Source: Gammaproteobacteria bacterium (lineage in GTDB: Bacteria > Pseudomonadota > Gammaproteobacteria > Acidiferrobacterales > Acidiferrobacteraceae). From it: DNA of 15,399 nt. The stretch is taken from positions 1 through 15,399 of the forward strand of contig JAPTWT010000197.1 in assembly GCA_028064935.1 (NCBI GenBank), given 5' to 3'. The translations under genes were made by a program, and so were the position numbers. Under the pieces are notes generated by a model. It ran no database searches and was not told the origin of the DNA. It saw nothing but the letters and a program-made list of their open reading frames with translations. This document shows positions 7,233 to 14,406 of this stretch, piece by piece. Numbering within the stretch: the first letter of the stretch is position 1; every line of letters begins with the position of its first letter.

Positions 7233-8504
7233 TCAGGTGCCGCGCGGCATGTAATCGGCCACCTGGATGTCATAGGCGCCGACGGGGAGGACGCGGCGAA
7301 TCTCCACGCCAGGCACGGTCTGTGCGCGGTCGGCGGCCAGATCCAGGACCGTCTCGGGCGGGAAGGCTGCGCCATTCGCGCGCCGTACCAGGGCCACCGT
7401 CGGCCGCAGATAGCGCTGGCGGTTGACAGCGATCACCACCCCCACGTCCCCCGTGGTCAATTCCACGATACTGCCCACGGGGTAGGTCCCCAGACACTGG
7501 ATGAAGCGATCGACGAGCCCGCCGTGATACTCCTTGTTGCGCATGGCATAGAGTCGCCCCAGGGCCTCATAGGCGGATATGCCGGCATGATAGGCGCGAT
7601 CGCTCGTGATGGCATCATAAGTGTCGACGATCGCCGCCATGAGCCCGAAAAGGCCGATGCGATCCCCGCTCAGGCCGCGGTTGTAGCCACCCCCCTGGTA
7701 GCGTTCGTGGTGATACCCTGCCACCTCCACGGCCGACAACGGGATATGGCGCGACGACTCGAGAATCTTCACGCCCTCGGGGACGTGACTCTTGACGATG
7801 GCAAACTCGTGATCGGTCAGACGCCCGGGCTTGTTCAGGATGGCATCGGGGATCTTGAGCTTACCGATGTCGTGGAGGAGCGCGCCGACACCGAGGATGT
7901 TGAGTTCCGGTACGGTCAACTCGAGATGGCGGCCGAAGGCCAGGGCTAATATGGCCACGCGGATACTATGCAAGGCCGTGTACTCGTCCTTGTTCCGCAG
8001 TTGCGTAAACCAGATCAAGGCATCGGGGTTGCGCACGACGCTATCGACCATGCCGGTGATGATCGTTCGCAGGCGCTGGCCATCGATATTGCGGCCGAGC
8101 CGCACGTCGTCTTGCATGCTATAGACGAGCGCGCGGGCGTCCGCCTCGAGCCTGCGCGCCTCCGCCATCTCGGCCTTCAAGGGGATCGGCTCGCCGTGAA
8201 TCGAGGGGCCACGCCGCACCGCGGCCGTTGCCGCCAACACCTCCGCCTGGCGGGCATCGCCACCGGAAGCGGCCCCGGACGCGGCCCCCGCGGCGACCTG
8301 GCGCCGATCCTCGCCGCGCGCACCGCCCCCATCCTCGCGCTCCTGGACATAGACATGCCGGCAGAGGCGCTGGAGCGCGCGTAGCTGGGCATCGGTGCGG
8401 ATCTCGAAACCCTGAAACATAAATGAAGTCTCGATCCAGGGACGATCGAGATCGATGACGTACATCCCCTTCTTCAGGTCCTGGACGTCGATTTGCTTAG
8501 CCAT
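7233..8504 (-). CDS. DUF3391 + HD-GYP domain cyclic-di-GMP phosphodiesterase
   Basis: 423 residues. The N-terminal DUF3391 region (about 1-55) has DLKKGMYVIDLDRPWIETSF and FQGFEI. A low-complexity Gly/Ala/Arg linker follows (about 57-100), then the HD-GYP domain (about 165-345) with H179, HDIGK (211-215), LNKPGRLTDHEF (223-234), H240, HHE (265-267) and DTYDAITSDRAYHAG (294-308). HD-GYP enzymes hydrolyse c-di-GMP, often to GMP. The expected DGxGYP stretch reads QGGGYN (270-275), so the family-naming proline is Asn. The metal-binding His/Asp set looks intact, so activity remains plausible. No receiver or membrane segment; probably cytosolic. A GGTGA five bases before the ATG supports the start. 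It is transcribed away from the efflux operon and shares its upstream region. Confidence 0.92.
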   Translation of the reverse strand: MAKQIDVQDLKKGMYVIDLDRPWIETSFMFQGFEIRTDAQLRALQRLCRHVYVQEREDGGGARGEDRRQVAAGAASGAASGGDARQAEVLAATAAVRRGPSIHGEPIPLKAEMAEARRLEADARALVYSMQDDVRLGRNIDGQRLRTIITGMVDSVVRNPDALIWFTQLRNKDEYTALHSIRVAILALAFGRHLELTVPELNILGVGALLHDIGKLKIPDAILNKPGRLTDHEFAIVKSHVPEGVKILESSRHIPLSAVEVAGYHHERYQGGGYNRGLSGDRIGLFGLMAAIVDTYDAITSDRAYHAGISAYEALGRLYAMRNKEYHGGLVDRFIQCLGTYPVGSIVELTTGDVGVVIAVNRQRYLRPTVALVRRANGAAFPPETVLDLAADRAQTVPGVEIRRVLPVGAYDIQVADYMPRGT

Positions 8505-8611
8505 CCGCGATCACCCCCACGAAGCCACGCCGGCATCCCCATCCCTTGCCACCATGACACTCCGACAGCGCAAGGGTAACGCAAATTCAGGCGGCGCTCA
8601 CACCACCCGGC

Positions 8612-8765
8612 GTGATACCTGGCTATTCTCAACGGGAGGCCACAAGCCCGGAACACCGATGGCGGTGTAGGAATACCCGGGCCACCTGTCGGATACCTCT
8701 CTGCACGACAGGCGCTATCGGATATCCCCGATCGGTGCCCCATTTGAGAATGGCTGGGTGATGCC
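8612..8765 (+). ncRNA. Candidate structured RNA (or MITE-like palindromic element) upstream of the efflux operon
   Basis: Bases 8616-8632 pair with 8744-8760 over 17 consecutive positions: 13 Watson-Crick and four G-U pairs, all G-U only in plus-strand RNA. GGG (8634-8636) with CCC (8739-8741) can extend this closing helix inward. Enclosed are GCCCGG/CCGGGC (8646-8651 with 8677-8682) surrounding ACACC/GGTGT (8653-8657 with 8664-8668); CCTGTCG/CGACAGG (8685-8691 with 8706-8712); and ATCGG/CCGAT (8717-8721 with 8728-8732). The fold is a multibranch junction. It matches no riboswitch class whose consensus I can recall. GTGATACC (8612-8619) and GTGATGCC (8758-8765) flank it as a near-perfect direct repeat, so a small mobile palindromic element is the main alternative. 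No clear promoter lies upstream. Confidence 0.45.
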
Positions 8766-8812
8766 TCGGCGTACGGGGCCATGGAAGGACGCGCAAGGCC
8801 GGCGCAATCGGT

Positions 8813-8818
8813 TACACT
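8813..8818 (+). promoter_or_regulatory. Weak candidate -10 box, distal to the efflux operon
   Basis: TACACT within GGTTACACTG, four of six matches to TATAAT, about 100 bases before the TolC-family gene. The expected -35 position is GC-rich and does not match. Listed only as a secondary possibility to the box at 8872. Confidence 0.2.
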
Positions 8819-8868
8819 GAAAAAATCTGTAGCACGCGCGTCAAGGCTTCCATTAGAAGTTAATTGAT

Positions 8869-8877
8869 TGCTAATAT
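8869..8877 (+). promoter_or_regulatory. Extended -10 promoter candidate for the efflux operon
   Basis: TGCTAATAT: a TGn extension followed by TAATAT, in the only AT-rich patch of the region (about 8851-8885), about 40 bases before the TolC-family ATG. There is no convincing -35 at 17 bases, but extended -10 promoters often lack one. It lies downstream of the structured element at 8612-8765, so if used it would make a transcript without that element. Confidence 0.45.
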
Positions 8878-8916
8878 ACAGACAGGGACGAGGTCCAATA
8901 AAGGAGTCGTAACATC

Positions 8917-10275
8917 ATGAAGCGGTTGGCGGTCGCATTGGGAATGGTAGCCCTCTTTGTGGCCACGCACGCCGTCGCGCGCTCGTTCACGCTCGCCCAA
9001 GCCGTCGATTTCGCGCTCACGCACAATAGCATGGCGCGCCTTGCCAAGGCGCGGGGCGCGACCGCCCGGGCCGAGCTCCGACTGGCCCGCGATCAGGGCC
9101 TGCCCGAGGTCGGCGTCAGCTACGGTTATCTTTTCAGCAACAATCCGCTGGAGGCCTTGTCCGCGGAACTGGAGCGCCGCCAGGTGAGCGCCGCGGCATT
9201 CACGCCCAATACCCTGAACCAGCCCGGTATCACAAAACTCGGTACCACGACGCTGTCGCTGTCCTGGCCGCTTTACACAGGCGGCGCGATCCACGAGGCG
9301 CTACGGGCCGGGCGCTACGGGCGTAAAGCGGCGCAAGGCGCGGCGCGCCGCATCCGCCAAACCATCATGGCCCAGGTCATCCAGGCCTACGAGGGGGTGC
9401 TGGTGGCGCGCGCGGCCCTCACGGTCGCCCACAAGGCGGTGATGGCGGCCCGGCGCCATGCGCGCACCGCCCGCTACCTCTATGCGCGCGGGCGTATCGT
9501 ACGTTCCGATGCCTTGAGCGCCGACGTCAATCTCGGGGCCAACGAAGGGATGCTGGCCGAGGCCCGGGGCAATGTCCGCATCGCCATGGACAACCTGGCA
9601 ACGGCCATGGGTGCGCCTGCGGGCCTTGCCATCACCGTGCCGCACGTGCCGCTGCCGGTGGTGCCCATACCCCATCACGACCTTGCCACCTTTGACCGCC
9701 AGGCCCTCACGGACCGGCCCGACATCAAGTCCCTGCGCGCCGAGATCGCCGCCATGCGCGCCAGGGCTCAGGCAGCACGCGATCGTTCATCGTTTCAGGT
9801 GCGACTCACCGCCCAGTCGCAATGGTTCAGCGAGATCCCGAATCTGCGTCATAACGCCTGGACCGTCGGGGCCGTGATCAGCAAATCACTCTACGACGGG
9901 CACCGCAACCGTGACCGGGCGGACGTCCTCGAGCAGCAGGTCGCCGAGCTCGAAGCCCGGCTCGCCGGGCTGCGTGCACGCATCCGTAACCATGTGGCGC
10001 GCGCCTTCGATAACATGCGCACCGCCATGACCCAATATCGGATAGCGAACGCCAATGTCGTCCGTGCCCGGCAAGCGGTGGCTGTGACCCAGGTCCGCTA
10101 TGGCGAGGGACGCACCATCCTCCTGTCCCTCCTGAACGCCGAACACGGTCTCGTGCAAGCCCGCGAGGCGCGTCTCACAGCCCTCTATGCCCTGGCCGCA
10201 AACCGCGCGGCCCTGGCGGCGGCATGCGGCAGCCTGTCACGCCGCACGCTGGCATCACTCGGGATCGCATCATGA
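8917..10275 (+). CDS. TolC/OEP-family outer-membrane efflux channel
   Basis: 452 residues with a signal peptide (positive MKR, hydrophobic core, likely cleavage after AVA at about 21). The mature protein shows the two-repeat outer-membrane efflux protein pattern: FTLAQAVDFALTHNS at the start, LSLSWPLYTGG (the usual beta-strand ending in a GG turn), long Ala/Arg-rich helices, then a second repeat with VISKSLYDGHRNR and YGEGRTILLSLLNAEHGL near the C-terminus. It forms a trimeric channel across the outer membrane with a periplasmic helical tunnel, the exit duct for the RND pump encoded downstream. AAGGAG lies ten bases before the ATG. The stop overlaps the next gene's ATG (ATGA). The substrate cannot be predicted; the sequence does not resemble the metal-specific CusC group strongly enough to say so. 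Confidence 0.92.
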   Translation: MKRLAVALGMVALFVATHAVARSFTLAQAVDFALTHNSMARLAKARGATARAELRLARDQGLPEVGVSYGYLFSNNPLEALSAELERRQVSAAAFTPNTLNQPGITKLGTTTLSLSWPLYTGGAIHEALRAGRYGRKAAQGAARRIRQTIMAQVIQAYEGVLVARAALTVAHKAVMAARRHARTARYLYARGRIVRSDALSADVNLGANEGMLAEARGNVRIAMDNLATAMGAPAGLAITVPHVPLPVVPIPHHDLATFDRQALTDRPDIKSLRAEIAAMRARAQAARDRSSFQVRLTAQSQWFSEIPNLRHNAWTVGAVISKSLYDGHRNRDRADVLEQQVAELEARLAGLRARIRNHVARAFDNMRTAMTQYRIANANVVRARQAVAVTQVRYGEGRTILLSLLNAEHGLVQAREARLTALYALAANRAALAAACGSLSRRTLASLGIAS

Positions 10276-10673
10276 GAGGCGTGCGCTCCTGGCCGCTTGC
10301 CGCGATGCTGCTCATCGCCGCCTGCGCGCATAAACCGCCACCGCCGGCGCCCCCGGCCGCGCGTCCGCCGGTAACGCGCGCCACCCTGCGCCTGCATACC
10401 CCCACGGACCTCGATGCCCAGGGCGATGTCGTGATCCCCAAGGATGCCATCACCCATCTGGGGGGTCTGCCGGGGGTATTCGTATTGAGTCCTCATGGAC
10501 GCGCCCGCTTCCGCCTGATAAAGATCGGCACGACCAGCGCCCGCCTGGCGCAGGTCTTAAGCGGCCTGGATGGCCACGAGACCCTGGTCCTGCCCCCATT
10601 CCGCGGCGTCTATGACGGAAGCCCGATCCATCCGCCGACCACCACGAGAAGAGGACAACATGGCAGCCGTTGA
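10272..10673 (+). CDS. Small lipoprotein resembling an isolated C-terminal domain of an RND periplasmic adaptor
   Basis: 133 residues. Signal peptide with lipobox IAAC (cysteine 18), then a Pro-rich linker (21-35), so probably a lipid-anchored envelope protein. Residues about 50-117 (GDVVIPKDAITHLGGLPGVF... RARFRLIKIG... VLSGLDGHETLVLP... DGSPI) read like the membrane-proximal domain that ends RND adaptor (MFP/AcrA-type) proteins: a VPxxA strand, GxxGVFVV, a KxxxG strand, GLxxGExVV, then DGxxV. Full adaptors are usually 350-420 residues with a helical hairpin, lipoyl and beta-barrel domain before this; none is present, and the preceding DNA is the intact TolC-family gene. It overlaps that gene by four bases and the RND gene by 14, so all three are translated together. 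Domain recognition is by eye. Confidence 0.75.
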   Translation: MRGVRSWPLAAMLLIAACAHKPPPPAPPAARPPVTRATLRLHTPTDLDAQGDVVIPKDAITHLGGLPGVFVLSPHGRARFRLIKIGTTSARLAQVLSGLDGHETLVLPPFRGVYDGSPIHPPTTTRRGQHGSR

Positions 10674-13600
10674 TCCGCCGCCGGACGAACCGCTCAACAT
10701 CGCCGGACGGCTCACGCGCTATTTCATCGATAGCAAGATCACCATACTGATCGTGGTGGTGGCTATCCTTGCCGGCATCATCGCGCTACGCACCACGCCA
10801 CGAACGGAAAATCCGCAGATCGTGGTGCCGGCCGCCAACATCATCGTCACAAAGCCCGGCGCCAGCCCTCGCGAGATCAAGAACCTCGTCGTCGACCCCT
10901 TGCAGGCGATACTGCGCGGCATGCGCGGTATCCACCACACCTATGGCCTCGCGTTGAACTCCATGGGCGTGGTCACGGTGAAGTTCCAGGTGGGGGAAAA
11001 CCGGGTGGCCTCGCTCGTTCGGCTCTACAACAAGATCATGAGCAACATGAACCGGATGCCGCCGGGGACCGAGCAACCCGTGATCCAGCCGCTCGATGTA
11101 AACCAGGTCCCGATCGTGACCATATCGCTGTCGAGCGCCACTATGAGCGGCGTGCGCCTGCGGGCGATCGCGACCAATGTCCTTCATCACCTGCGGCGCG
11201 TGCCCGGCACCTCGCGTTCCTATCTGATCGGCGGCCAGCGGCGCCAGATCAACGTGGTCTTACACCCGCGCCTCATGCGCCACTATGACGTGACGCTCGA
11301 TGATGTCCGCAGGGTGGTGCAGGCGACCAACGTCGAGATACCGTCCGGACACTTCACCAACCACAATCGTCGCGCCACCATCCATGCGGGCACCATGCTG
11401 CGCTCGGCACGCGATGTCGGCCAGGTCGTGGTTAGCCTCTACAACCACCGCCCGGTCTACTTGCACGACGTGGCGACCGTGACCGACGGCGCCGGGCGCA
11501 TAAAGACCGTGCACGAGATCGGCTTCGGGCCGGCCTACTCGCACACGCGCCCGCACAACATCGAGGTGCCGGAGGTCACGATCGCGATCGCCAAGCGTGC
11601 CGGTACCAACGCCGTGGCGGTCGCCGACGCCGTGCTGCATAAGCTTCGCGCGCTGCAAGGCCCCGTCATCCCCAACGGTGTGCACGTCAACGTCACGCGT
11701 GACGATGGCGAGCGCGCCAATAGCGCCGTCAATACCCTCATCGAGCATCTGTTCATCGCAGTGGCAACGGTCGTGGTGCTGCTTGTCGTGTTCCTGGGTT
11801 GGCGCGCCGCCGCGATCGTCACGGTCACGATCCCGTTGATCCTGTTTGTGACACTGGCGGTGGACGATATGGGCGGTCAGACGATCAACCGTATCACGTT
11901 ATTCGCCCTCATCCTGTCGCTCGGCCTGCTCGTGGATGACTCCATCGTCGTCATCGAAAACATATTCCGCCACTACGCGCGCGCCGGCGCCGATCGCGTG
12001 CGCGAGACGGTGCTTGCGGTCAACGAGATCGGCCGCCCCACAAACCTCGCGACACTCTCGGTCATCGTCGCCTTCCTGCCCATGCTCTATGTCACCGGCA
12101 TGATGGGGCCGTACATGGCGCCGATCCCAAAGAACGTCCCGATCGCCATGATAACCTCGCTTTTCATTGCCTACACCGTGGCGCCGTGGGCGGCACGCAT
12201 GTGGCTAAAGGGTCGCGGCGATGCGCTGCACGACCGGCCAGGCCTCCTGCAGAGGGGCTATGCGCGCGCCATGCGCGCCTTATTGTCGCGACCGTGGATG
12301 CGGCGCGGGTTCCTGTTCGCCATCATCCTCCTGTTTGCGGGCGTGCTGGCCATGCCGGTCTTGCGGATCGTGAACTTCAAGATGCTGCCACGCAATAACA
12401 ACAACAGCTTCGATATCACGGTGCGCACGCGCGCGGGCAGCACCCTCGAAGACACCAATCGCGTCATCACGGCACTCGGAAACATCGTGCGCGCCAACCG
12501 CTACGTAACGACCTATGATCTGTCGACGGGCGCCATGGGGGCCATCAACTTCAGCGGCCTTCTGCGCGGCGAGACCCTGAAAAGGGGCCCGACCGTGGGC
12601 GAGGTCCAGGTACACCTCGTGCGCAAGAGCGAACGGCCGGTATCGTCGATCGCCATCGTGCGATCCCTGAGACCCGCGGTCGACCGGCTCATCGCGCGCA
12701 CCGGGGCCATGATCAAGATCGTGCAACACCCGCCCGGCCCCCCGGTACGGGCGACGATCATGGCGGAGGTCTTCGGCCCGAACTACCACAAGGTGCAGGT
12801 GATCGCCAACGACCTGCGATACGGTCTCTTTGCCCATACCCCGCACCTCGCGGGGGTCGACAGCACCGTCCCTCACCCCTCGATGCAATACATCATCAAG
12901 GTCAATCGCAGGGAGGCGGCCCTCCACGGGGTGAGCGCTGCCCAGGTGACCCAGACCTTGAAGGGCTTCCTGTCTGGCATCAGCGACGGGACCGCGCACA
13001 TCCCCCACGCCAAGGAGCCCGTCCCCATCCGGTTTCGAGTGCCGATCGCCGATCACGTCGGCCCAAACGACCTTGGCAAGCTGTTCGTGACCAACCCCGA
13101 AGGTCGCGAGATCCCGTTATCGGCCCTTGTGCGCGTCATCAAGCGACCGGCGCCCGAGCCCATATACCAAAAGGACGGCCGCGACGTCGAATACGTGACC
13201 GCGGGGATGAGCATGGGTAGCCCCGTGTATCCGGTGTTGCATATGTGGCAATACCTGAAACACCACACCGTAGACGGGGTGCACCTGACGCAGGACTTCA
13301 TGAAGGATCCAAGCAGCCTTCACTACGGGCTGCGCTGGAGCGGCGAGATGCGCCTTACCCTGAATGTGTTTCGTGATCTGGGATCGGCCTTCGGGGTGGC
13401 GATCCTGCTCATCTACGTCATACTAGTGGGCTACTACCGGTCGTTCGTCATCCCGATCATCGTCATGGGTTCGATCCCGCTCACCATCATCGGGGTATTC
13501 CCGGGGCATGCCGTCCTCGGCCAATACTTCACGGCCACCTCCATGATCGGGGTCATCGCGCTCGCCGGCATCGTGGTGCGCAATTCGCTTCTTTTGATCG

Positions 13601-13875
13601 ACTTCATCCTCGATTACCGGCGCGCCGGGCACGCCCTTACCGAGGCCGTGGTGCAGGCCGGGACGGTGCGTCTGCGCCCCATCATGCTGACTGCGCTCGC
13701 CATCATGCTCGGCACCGCCATCATGGTGATGGACCCGGTGTTCGGGGGACTCGCCATCTCGCTCATCTTCGGGACGCTCGCATCGACTGTGCTCACGCTC
13801 TTTGTGATACCACTCGGCTACTTCGCCTATGCCACCTTCTCGGAGCGTCGCGGCCAACCCCCGCAGATCCATTGA
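10660..13875 (+). CDS. RND-family efflux transporter permease, proton-driven HAE-like type
   Basis: 1071 residues (AcrB is 1049). The RND plan is visible: first membrane helix near 20-40 (ITILIVVVAILAGIIAL), a large periplasmic domain, helices 2-6 from about 360, a second periplasmic domain, and a final helix block from about 905. Proton-relay signatures: LLVDDSIVVIENI, with D426 and D427 matching the AcrB TM4 Asp pair, and GIVVRNSLLLIDF, where R974 stands at the position of AcrB TM10 Lys940. The TM4 Asp pair argues against the heavy-metal CusA group. It moves substrates from the periplasm or inner leaflet into the TolC-type channel using the proton gradient; the substrate is unknown. The ATG at 10660 has GAGG five bases upstream and starts inside the lipoprotein gene. 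No frameshift seen. Confidence 0.95.
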   Translation: MAAVDPPPDEPLNIAGRLTRYFIDSKITILIVVVAILAGIIALRTTPRTENPQIVVPAANIIVTKPGASPREIKNLVVDPLQAILRGMRGIHHTYGLALNSMGVVTVKFQVGENRVASLVRLYNKIMSNMNRMPPGTEQPVIQPLDVNQVPIVTISLSSATMSGVRLRAIATNVLHHLRRVPGTSRSYLIGGQRRQINVVLHPRLMRHYDVTLDDVRRVVQATNVEIPSGHFTNHNRRATIHAGTMLRSARDVGQVVVSLYNHRPVYLHDVATVTDGAGRIKTVHEIGFGPAYSHTRPHNIEVPEVTIAIAKRAGTNAVAVADAVLHKLRALQGPVIPNGVHVNVTRDDGERANSAVNTLIEHLFIAVATVVVLLVVFLGWRAAAIVTVTIPLILFVTLAVDDMGGQTINRITLFALILSLGLLVDDSIVVIENIFRHYARAGADRVRETVLAVNEIGRPTNLATLSVIVAFLPMLYVTGMMGPYMAPIPKNVPIAMITSLFIAYTVAPWAARMWLKGRGDALHDRPGLLQRGYARAMRALLSRPWMRRGFLFAIILLFAGVLAMPVLRIVNFKMLPRNNNNSFDITVRTRAGSTLEDTNRVITALGNIVRANRYVTTYDLSTGAMGAINFSGLLRGETLKRGPTVGEVQVHLVRKSERPVSSIAIVRSLRPAVDRLIARTGAMIKIVQHPPGPPVRATIMAEVFGPNYHKVQVIANDLRYGLFAHTPHLAGVDSTVPHPSMQYIIKVNRREAALHGVSAAQVTQTLKGFLSGISDGTAHIPHAKEPVPIRFRVPIADHVGPNDLGKLFVTNPEGREIPLSALVRVIKRPAPEPIYQKDGRDVEYVTAGMSMGSPVYPVLHMWQYLKHHTVDGVHLTQDFMKDPSSLHYGLRWSGEMRLTLNVFRDLGSAFGVAILLIYVILVGYYRSFVIPIIVMGSIPLTIIGVFPGHAVLGQYFTATSMIGVIALAGIVVRNSLLLIDFILDYRRAGHALTEAVVQAGTVRLRPIMLTALAIMLGTAIMVMDPVFGGLAISLIFGTLASTVLTLFVIPLGYFAYATFSERRGQPPQIH

Positions 13876-13898
13876 TGGCCGGGCCTTGTGGTGGACTT

Positions 13899-13919
13899 GC
13901 GCGTCCTTGATCGACGCGC
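13899..13919 (+). terminator. Hairpin after the RND gene, possible terminator without a T-run
   Basis: GCGCGTC (13899-13905) pairs perfectly with GACGCGC (13913-13919) around a 7-base loop, 23 bases after the RND stop codon. No T-run follows, so if it terminates it does so weakly or with Rho. Confidence 0.3.
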
Positions 13920-14128
13920 GGTTGCAGACCCGCTCGCCGAGACCCCTACCTATCGGTGATCGGCCAGCCCCGGTGGCGCCGGGCGCTCACGATCACGACG
14001 GTCGGGATCGTTGTCCGGTCACGCGGGCGCGCGCGATTCCCGTTGGGCGCCTGCGGCCTTGTCCGTGGCAACCACCCCCGCCGCATTCATTCCCACACCC
14101 TGGGTCGTGGAGGTGCGCGGGTATTGCG

Positions 14129-14204
14129 CCGATCCTGTGGCGAAATCGCCACGCTATCGGCGTCGGCATGGGCCTCTGCATGTACGCCAGGAAGGCGTCT
14201 TTTT
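14129..14204 (+). terminator. Compound hairpin and T-run, candidate terminator of the efflux operon
   Basis: CCGAT (14129-14133) with ATCGG (14156-14160), and inside it GTGGCG (14137-14142) with CGCCAC (14147-14152) around AAAT, form an 11-bp stem with a symmetrical 3x3 internal loop. After 23 bases comes ACGCC/GGCGT (14184-14188 with 14194-14198), closed by a 5-base loop and followed by TTTTT (14200-14204), the layout of an intrinsic terminator. It lies about 250-330 bases after the RND stop. The rest of 13876-14406 holds other small GC hairpins and a seven-T run (14226-14232), but no gene that I can support. Confidence 0.4.
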
Positions 14205-14303
14205 GGGCTTCGCCGTCGCGTGGTATTTTTTTGGAATAGTCGGGACCGGCCATCCGCATCCCACGAGCGCTCGCGCCAGATGGCGACGACACGCCACCGA
14301 CAT

Positions 14304-14343
14304 GAAAAGGGGCAGGCCGCCCCACGCCGAGCCGGCCTGCCCT
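14304..14343 (-). terminator. Intrinsic terminator of the porin gene
   Basis: On the minus strand GGGCAGGCCG (14342-14333) pairs with CGGCCTGCCC (14319-14310), a perfect 10-bp stem with a 13-base loop, followed directly by CTTTTC. It lies about 65 bases after the porin stop codon, in the right orientation for it. Confidence 0.72.
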
Positions 14344-14406
14344 GAAGGGAACGCCTCACCAAAGAGACCATGAGGCGCGTATCCCATGCGTCCCTGCCCC
14401 TGCCTC

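Noticed and set aside
8612..8765. GEMM-type c-di-GMP riboswitch next to the HD-GYP gene
   Set aside because: The conserved GEMM core sequences are not visible, and the element's G-U pattern points to the strand of the efflux operon, not the HD-GYP gene.
12280..13056. Minus-strand open frame of 258 codons opposite the RND gene
   Set aside because: Asp/His/Gly-rich shadow with no recognisable domain; the plus-strand RND frame is unbroken.
10660..13875. Heavy-metal (CusA-type) RND exporter
   Set aside because: The TM4 segment has the LLVDDSIVVIENI Asp pair of proton-driven HAE-type pumps; I see no CusA-type methionine pattern.
14226..14232. Seven-T run as a second plus-strand terminator
   Set aside because: No convincing stem lies immediately before it; only a 3-bp GGC/GCC pairing is seen.
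13829..14239. Plus-strand open frame after the RND gene (136 codons)
   Set aside because: Starts inside the RND coding end, is Arg/Pro-rich without recognisable domain, and crosses several hairpins.
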